Positions 60,937 through 64,000 of a DNA stretch of 64,000 bases are shown here, piece by piece. A program made the translations under genes and the position numbers. Under the pieces are notes generated by a model. The model did not search any database. It was not told the origin of the DNA and was given only the letters and a program-made list of their open reading frames with translations. The DNA is from Bradyrhizobium centrolobii. Its GTDB lineage: Bacteria; Pseudomonadota; Alphaproteobacteria; Rhizobiales; Xanthobacteraceae. Position 1 is the stretch's first letter. The number at the start of each line of letters is the position of its first letter. The DNA is taken from NCBI RefSeq assembly GCF_001641635.1, contig NZ_LUUB01000022.1, positions 151,938 through 215,937 on the forward strand, in the 5' to 3' direction.

Positions 60937-61004
60937 TTTTCACCAATATGAAAATTTGGTCACACTTTTGCGGACGATGCAAGCGGTTTTCATGCACATG
61001 AAAA
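60937..61004. promoter_or_regulatory. Twin TTTTCA-N6-TGAAAA operators
   Basis: TTTTCA-CCAATA-TGAAAA lies at 60937-60954 and TTTTCA-TGCACA-TGAAAA at 60987-61004, with centres exactly 50 bp apart. They sit between the divergent ABC operon and the XRE-cupin gene. An additional ACCAA/TTGGT dyad overlaps the first site. The most likely binder is the adjacent regulator. Confidence 0.8.
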
Positions 61005-61016
61005 GAGCGGTTTGAC

Positions 61017-61667
61017 GTGAGCGGTGGCAAAAGAATGCGCAAGCCGGCCGCCGCAAAGCCGGCGAAGAAGGTGAAAGCCAGACTGGCCGAGCCTGCGATG
61101 GACGTCGCGGTCGGCCGCCGCATCCGCGATCTCCGTCGTGTCAGGCAGTTCTCGCTGGAAACGGTCGCGGCCCGCACCGACCTTTCGATCGGATTCCTCA
61201 GCCAGATCGAACGCGGGTTGTCCTCGCCGTCGCTGCGCGTCCTGGCGACGCTCGCCGACGTGCTCGGCGTCGGCATCGCTGCGCTGTTCGGTGCGAGCCC
61301 GAGCAGCGATGGCGCGTCAGATCAGGTGGTGACGCGCGAGCTTCAGCGCCCCGAGCTAAAACTCTGGCGCACCGGCGTTTCAAAGCAATTGCTGAGCCCG
61401 GCGAGCGCCGAGAACCGGCTCAACCTGTTCCTGGTGCACCTGGAGCCCGGCGGCTCCACGGGCGACGAGCTCTACACCCACGACGGCGAGGAAGCCGGCC
61501 TCGTGCTCGAAGGCGAGATGATGCTGACGGTGGATAGCGAGACGTGGTCGCTCAAGCGAGGGGACAGCTTTCGTTTCGCAAGCCGCAGGCCGCACCGGTT
61601 TTCCAACCCGGCGCAGGATGCGAAGGCGGTCGTGCTGTGGGTGAATTGCGTGACGGCGGCTGGGTAG
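61017..61667 (+). CDS. XRE-cupin transcriptional regulator
   Basis: The 216-residue regulator has a basic N-terminal tail, a Cro/C1-type helix-turn-helix at about 33-87 (RRVRQFSLETVAARTDLSIG, then FLSQIERGLSSPSLRVLATL) and a cupin effector domain at about 120-212 (HLEPGGSTGDELYTHDGEEA, GDSFRFASRRPHRFSNP). This is the PuuR-like architecture used for polyamine and amino-acid catabolic operons. The start is GTG 61017, with ATG 61035 as alternative. It is divergent from the ABC/oxidase operon and next to the twin operators. Confidence 0.92.
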   Translation: MSGGKRMRKPAAAKPAKKVKARLAEPAMDVAVGRRIRDLRRVRQFSLETVAARTDLSIGFLSQIERGLSSPSLRVLATLADVLGVGIAALFGASPSSDGASDQVVTRELQRPELKLWRTGVSKQLLSPASAENRLNLFLVHLEPGGSTGDELYTHDGEEAGLVLEGEMMLTVDSETWSLKRGDSFRFASRRPHRFSNPAQDAKAVVLWVNCVTAAG

Positions 61668-61776
61668 CTCTCTCTACTCCTCTCCCCGTTCTTACGGGGC
61701 CGCGACGAGCTTCGCTCGCTCTGAGAGGTCGGGGTGAGGGGCTCTCTCCGCGAACACAGCGCGAGTGAGACTTGCG

Positions 61777-61844
61777 GAAGCTCCCCCTCACCCGGAATTT
61801 GCTGCGCAAATTCCGGCCTCTCCCCGCAAGCGGGGAGAGGCGAA
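61777..61844. repeat. CCCCTCACCCGG...CCTCTCCCCGC hairpin repeat
   Basis: This is nearly identical to 45208-45272, with AATTTGC/GCAAATT and CCTCTCCCCGC/GCGGGGAGAGG stems. It belongs to the same family as 30861-31022. Confidence 0.75.
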
Positions 61845-61866
61845 GAAGGCAGCGACGCCTCCACAT

Positions 61867-61989
61867 CGTCATTGCGAGCCAACGGGTCCGCGCGAAGCGC
61901 GGCCCGATGACAGGCTCCGCGAAGCAATCCAGATTCTCGCCGCGGAAACACTCCGGATTGCTTCGTCGCAAGAGCTCATCGCAATGACG
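61867..61989. repeat. CGTCATTGCGAGC inverted-repeat element
   Basis: The ends CGTCATTGCGAGC and GCTCATCGCAATGACG are inverted, with inner GCGAAGCAATCC and GGATTGCTTCGTCGC arms. It is a 123-bp palindromic unit of a type widespread in Bradyrhizobiaceae genomes. It directly follows the other repeat. Confidence 0.75.
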
Positions 61990-62002
61990 CGGGGAGAGAT
62001 AT

Positions 62003-63268
62003 TCACCCAAACCGGTGATTGTACCGATCCACCGTGAGCTCGCTCGTATCGATCTCCGGCTTCTTGCCCGACAGCATGTCCGCGAGCACGCGGCCGGAGC
62101 CGCAGGACATGGTCCAGCCCAGCGTGCCGTGGCCGGTGTTGAGGTGAAGATTGGCATAGCGCGTCGGGCCGATCACGGGCGGGCCGTCCGGTGTCATCGG
62201 GCGCAGGCCACTCCAGAACGTTGCTTTCGACAGATCGCCGCCGCGCGGGAACAGATCGGTCAGCGAATGATCGAGCGTGGCGCGGCGCGCGGGATAGAGC
62301 TTGCTCGAATAGCCGGAGATCTCAGCGGTGCCGCCGACGCGAATGCGATCCCCGAGGCGCGTGATCGCGACCTTGTAGCTCTCGTCCATCACGGTCGATT
62401 CCGGCGCGCCTGAGGCGTCCTTGATCGGCACCGTGATCGAATAGCCCTTCACCGGGTAGACCGGCAGCGAGATGCCCAGCGGCGCAACCAGCCGCGACGA
62501 CCAGCTTCCGAGCGCGAGGACATAGGCATCGGCCTGCAACAGGCCGGCACTGGTTGCCACACCGGTGACGCGCGTGGCGTCCGTCACGATGCCGTCGATT
62601 CCGGTGTTGAACATGAAGCGCACGCCGAGCGCTTCGGCGTGCTTGGCCAGCGCCTGCGTGAACATGTGGCAATCGCCGGTCTCGTCCTGCGGCAAGCGAA
62701 GTCCGCCGGCGAATTTCTCCTTCACGCCGGCAAGCGCCGGCTCGACCGCGATGCAGCCTTCGCGGCCGAGCACCTCGTAAGGCACGCCATATTGCTTGAG
62801 CACGGCGATGTCCTCGCCCGTGCCGTCGAGTTGCGACTGGTAGCGGAACAGCTGCAAGGTGCCCTGCGAGCGCTCGTCGTACTGAATGCCGATGTCGCGG
62901 CGCAAATCGCGCAGGCAATCGCGGCTGTACTCCGCGATCGGGATCATCCGGCTCTTGTTGACCGCGTAGCGCTCCGACGTGCAGTTGCGCAGCATCTTGA
63001 GCAGCCAGATCCACATCACGGGATCGAGCTTCGGCCGGATCACCAGCGGGCCGTGCTTCATCAGCAGCCATTTGATCGCCTTCACCGGCACGCCGGGGCC
63101 GGCCCAGGGCGAGGAATAGCCGGGCGAGACCTCGCCGGCATTGGCGAACGAGGTCTCCAGCGCCGGCTGCGGCTGACGGTCGACGACCGTCACCTCATGA
63201 CCGGCACGCGCAAGGTAGTAGGCAGAGGTGACACCGATGACACCGCTGCCGAGGATCAAAACTTTCAC
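62003..63268 (-). CDS. dadA: D-amino acid dehydrogenase
   Basis: FAD enzyme of 421 residues with [20 protein letters not shown] at the N-terminus and the DadA features [43 protein letters not shown] and [16 protein letters not shown]. It ends with [20 protein letters not shown]. It oxidises D-amino acids (classically D-alanine) to keto acids and passes electrons to the quinone pool at the membrane. No alanine racemase is beside it. The aminotransferase gene upstream on the same strand, 71 bp away, may be co-transcribed. Confidence 0.92.
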   Translation of the reverse strand: MKVLILGSGVIGVTSAYYLARAGHEVTVVDRQPQPALETSFANAGEVSPGYSSPWAGPGVPVKAIKWLLMKHGPLVIRPKLDPVMWIWLLKMLRNCTSERYAVNKSRMIPIAEYSRDCLRDLRRDIGIQYDERSQGTLQLFRYQSQLDGTGEDIAVLKQYGVPYEVLGREGCIAVEPALAGVKEKFAGGLRLPQDETGDCHMFTQALAKHAEALGVRFMFNTGIDGIVTDATRVTGVATSAGLLQADAYVLALGSWSSRLVAPLGISLPVYPVKGYSITVPIKDASGAPESTVMDESYKVAITRLGDRIRVGGTAEISGYSSKLYPARRATLDHSLTDLFPRGGDLSKATFWSGLRPMTPDGPPVIGPTRYANLHLNTGHGTLGWTMSCGSGRVLADMLSGKKPEIDTSELTVDRYNHRFG

Positions 63269-63339
63269 GCTTCGTCAAACTCCCGCGGCATCACGCTCGC
63301 CGCTGCCAAGAAAAAACTCCGCAACGGCGAGAGCAATTA

Positions 63340-64000
63340 TCAGGCCACCCGCTTAATGGCGTCGCCAAGGATCGAGACCATCTGGTCGATGTGGCTCTTC
63401 TCGACGATGAGCGGCGGCGACATCGCGAAGGAATCGCCGCTGGTGCGCAGATAGAGGCCGCTGTTGAAGCAGTCGACCATCACGTCGTAACCGCGCGCGC
63501 CGATCGCGCCCTCGCGCGGCGACAGCTCGACCGCGCCCATCAGGCCGCAATTGCGGATGTCGATGACGTTCGGCAGGCCCTTCAGCGAATGCAGGGCATC
63601 GCGCCAGTATTCGGCGATCGACGCACCGCGCGTGAGCAGGCCCTCGTCCTTGTAGATGTCGAGGGTCGCAAGGCCGGCGGCGCAGGCGACGGGATGCGCG
63701 GAGTAAGTATAGCCGTGGAACAGCTCGATCTGGTTCTCCGGGCCGGTCATCAGGCCATCGTGCACCTTGCGGCTCGCGAACACCGCGCCACAGGGCACGG
63801 TGCCGTTGGTGATGCCCTTGGCTGTCGTCATCAGGTCCGGCGTGACGCCGAAGAAGTTGGCGGCGAACGGCGTGCCGAGACGGCCGAAGCCGGTGATGAC
63901 CTCGTCGAAGATCAGCAGGATGCCGTGCTTGTCGCAGATATCGCGCAGGCGCTTCAGATAGCCCTGCGGCGGCGGCAGCACCGCGGTCGAGCCCGGCACC
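63340..64000 (-). CDS. Class III aminotransferase (omega-amino acid:pyruvate type), cut by window edge
   Basis: The C-terminal ~220 residues of a PLP-dependent aminotransferase are visible: GSTAVLPPPQGYLKRLRDIC, the PLP-binding LIFDEVITGFGR, catalytic Lys in TTAKGITNG, and FHGYTYSAHPVACAAGLATL. The style fits beta-alanine/omega-amino-acid:pyruvate transaminases, which fits amine breakdown in this cluster. The true start lies beyond 64000; the Met that appears near the edge is internal. Confidence 0.9.
   Translation of the reverse strand, partial: VPGSTAVLPPPQGYLKRLRDICDKHGILLIFDEVITGFGRLGTPFAANFFGVTPDLMTTAKGITNGTVPCGAVFASRKVHDGLMTGPENQIELFHGYTYSAHPVACAAGLATLDIYKDEGLLTRGASIAEYWRDALHSLKGLPNVIDIRNCGLMGAVELSPREGAIGARGYDVMVDCFNSGLYLRTSGDSFAMSPPLIVEKSHIDQMVSILGDAIKRVA

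Larger units (their letters stand above)
61668..62002. other. Repeat-filled intergenic region
   Basis: This 335-bp region has no supported gene. It is nearly fully occupied by two repeat units described separately, and by a further CCTCTCCCCG...GAGAGGTCGGGGTGAGGGG dyad at about 61680-61741. Confidence 0.6.

Noticed and set aside
1..64000. tRNA genes, CRISPR arrays, transposases or integrases
   Set aside because: I looked for T-loop consensus stretches, regularly spaced direct repeats and DDE or tyrosine-recombinase patterns on both strands and found none. Short or diverged examples could have been missed by eye.

Overview
The window looks like a chromosomal segment of a GC-rich alphaproteobacterium, most likely Bradyrhizobium or a close relative in the Nitrobacteraceae. 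The reasons are the codon usage, the many orphan periplasmic binding proteins, the class III cyclases fused to other domains, a DUF6894-type small protein, and intergenic palindromic repeats of the kind common in that genus. The assignment rests on recognition, not on a search. No rRNA, tRNA, CRISPR array, transposase or replication origin was seen.

Layout. 0-3 kb: a patchwork of gene remnants (a decayed second copy of the lysC 3' end and a 23-codon stub of a flavin monooxygenase) around an orphan response regulator and a berberine-bridge-type FAD oxidase. 3-8.5 kb: divergent amino-sugar/peptidoglycan-recycling operons (nagA-lysC on the minus strand; GlcNAc-kinase-like, murQ and a SIS deaminase/isomerase on the plus strand). 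9-14.7 kb: a class III cyclase, a carboxymuconolactone-decarboxylase-like protein, RidA, a quinone oxidoreductase, a LysR regulator and HutD. A 76-bp LysR promoter segment is present twice here in opposite orientation. 15-18 kb: an aroE / amidohydrolase / orphan binding-protein operon. 18.5-21 kb: a four-gene bufferin (gig-type) operon encoding a Cys-rich DUF2282 precursor, a DUF692 MNIO enzyme, a DUF2063 partner and DoxX. 21-27 kb: a TetR-controlled divergent catabolic locus with twin operators and two unrelated orphan binding proteins. 27-33 kb: a polysaccharide-flavoured region (flippase, glycosyltransferase remnant, Tat-exported GH10 enzyme, DUF6492) and a protein-isoaspartate-methyltransferase-like gene coupled to a giant SAM-cyclase-AAA-TPR protein. 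36.5-45.2 kb: a compact NRPS locus (2144-residue NRPS with an acyl-ligase loading domain and a terminal condensation domain, a 56-residue Lys-rich peptide, a PPTase and a luciferase-like monooxygenase). 45-49.5 kb: a NitT/TauT-type ABC transporter with a C-terminally extended binding protein, divergent from a Crp/Fnr regulator. 49.5-57 kb: an acetylpolyamine-amidohydrolase-like enzyme, an SMP-30 protein, a PQQ dehydrogenase with cytochrome c, small proteins, an enoyl-CoA hydratase, a gamma-glutamyltransferase family protein and a His-rich exported peptide. 57-64 kb: an amine/amino-acid uptake and oxidation cluster (FAD oxidase, polar amino-acid ABC transporter, XRE-cupin regulator with twin operators, dadA, class III aminotransferase cut by the window edge).

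The two loci most worth following are the bufferin operon at 18.5-21.06 kb (a RiPP metallophore type known only recently) and the NRPS locus at 36.47-45.17 kb. The latter has an unusual domain order, no thioesterase, a second adenylation domain lacking the Asp that normally holds the alpha-amino group, and an unrecognised 56-residue basic peptide between the NRPS and its PPTase. Intergenic regions carry at least three palindromic repeat families.
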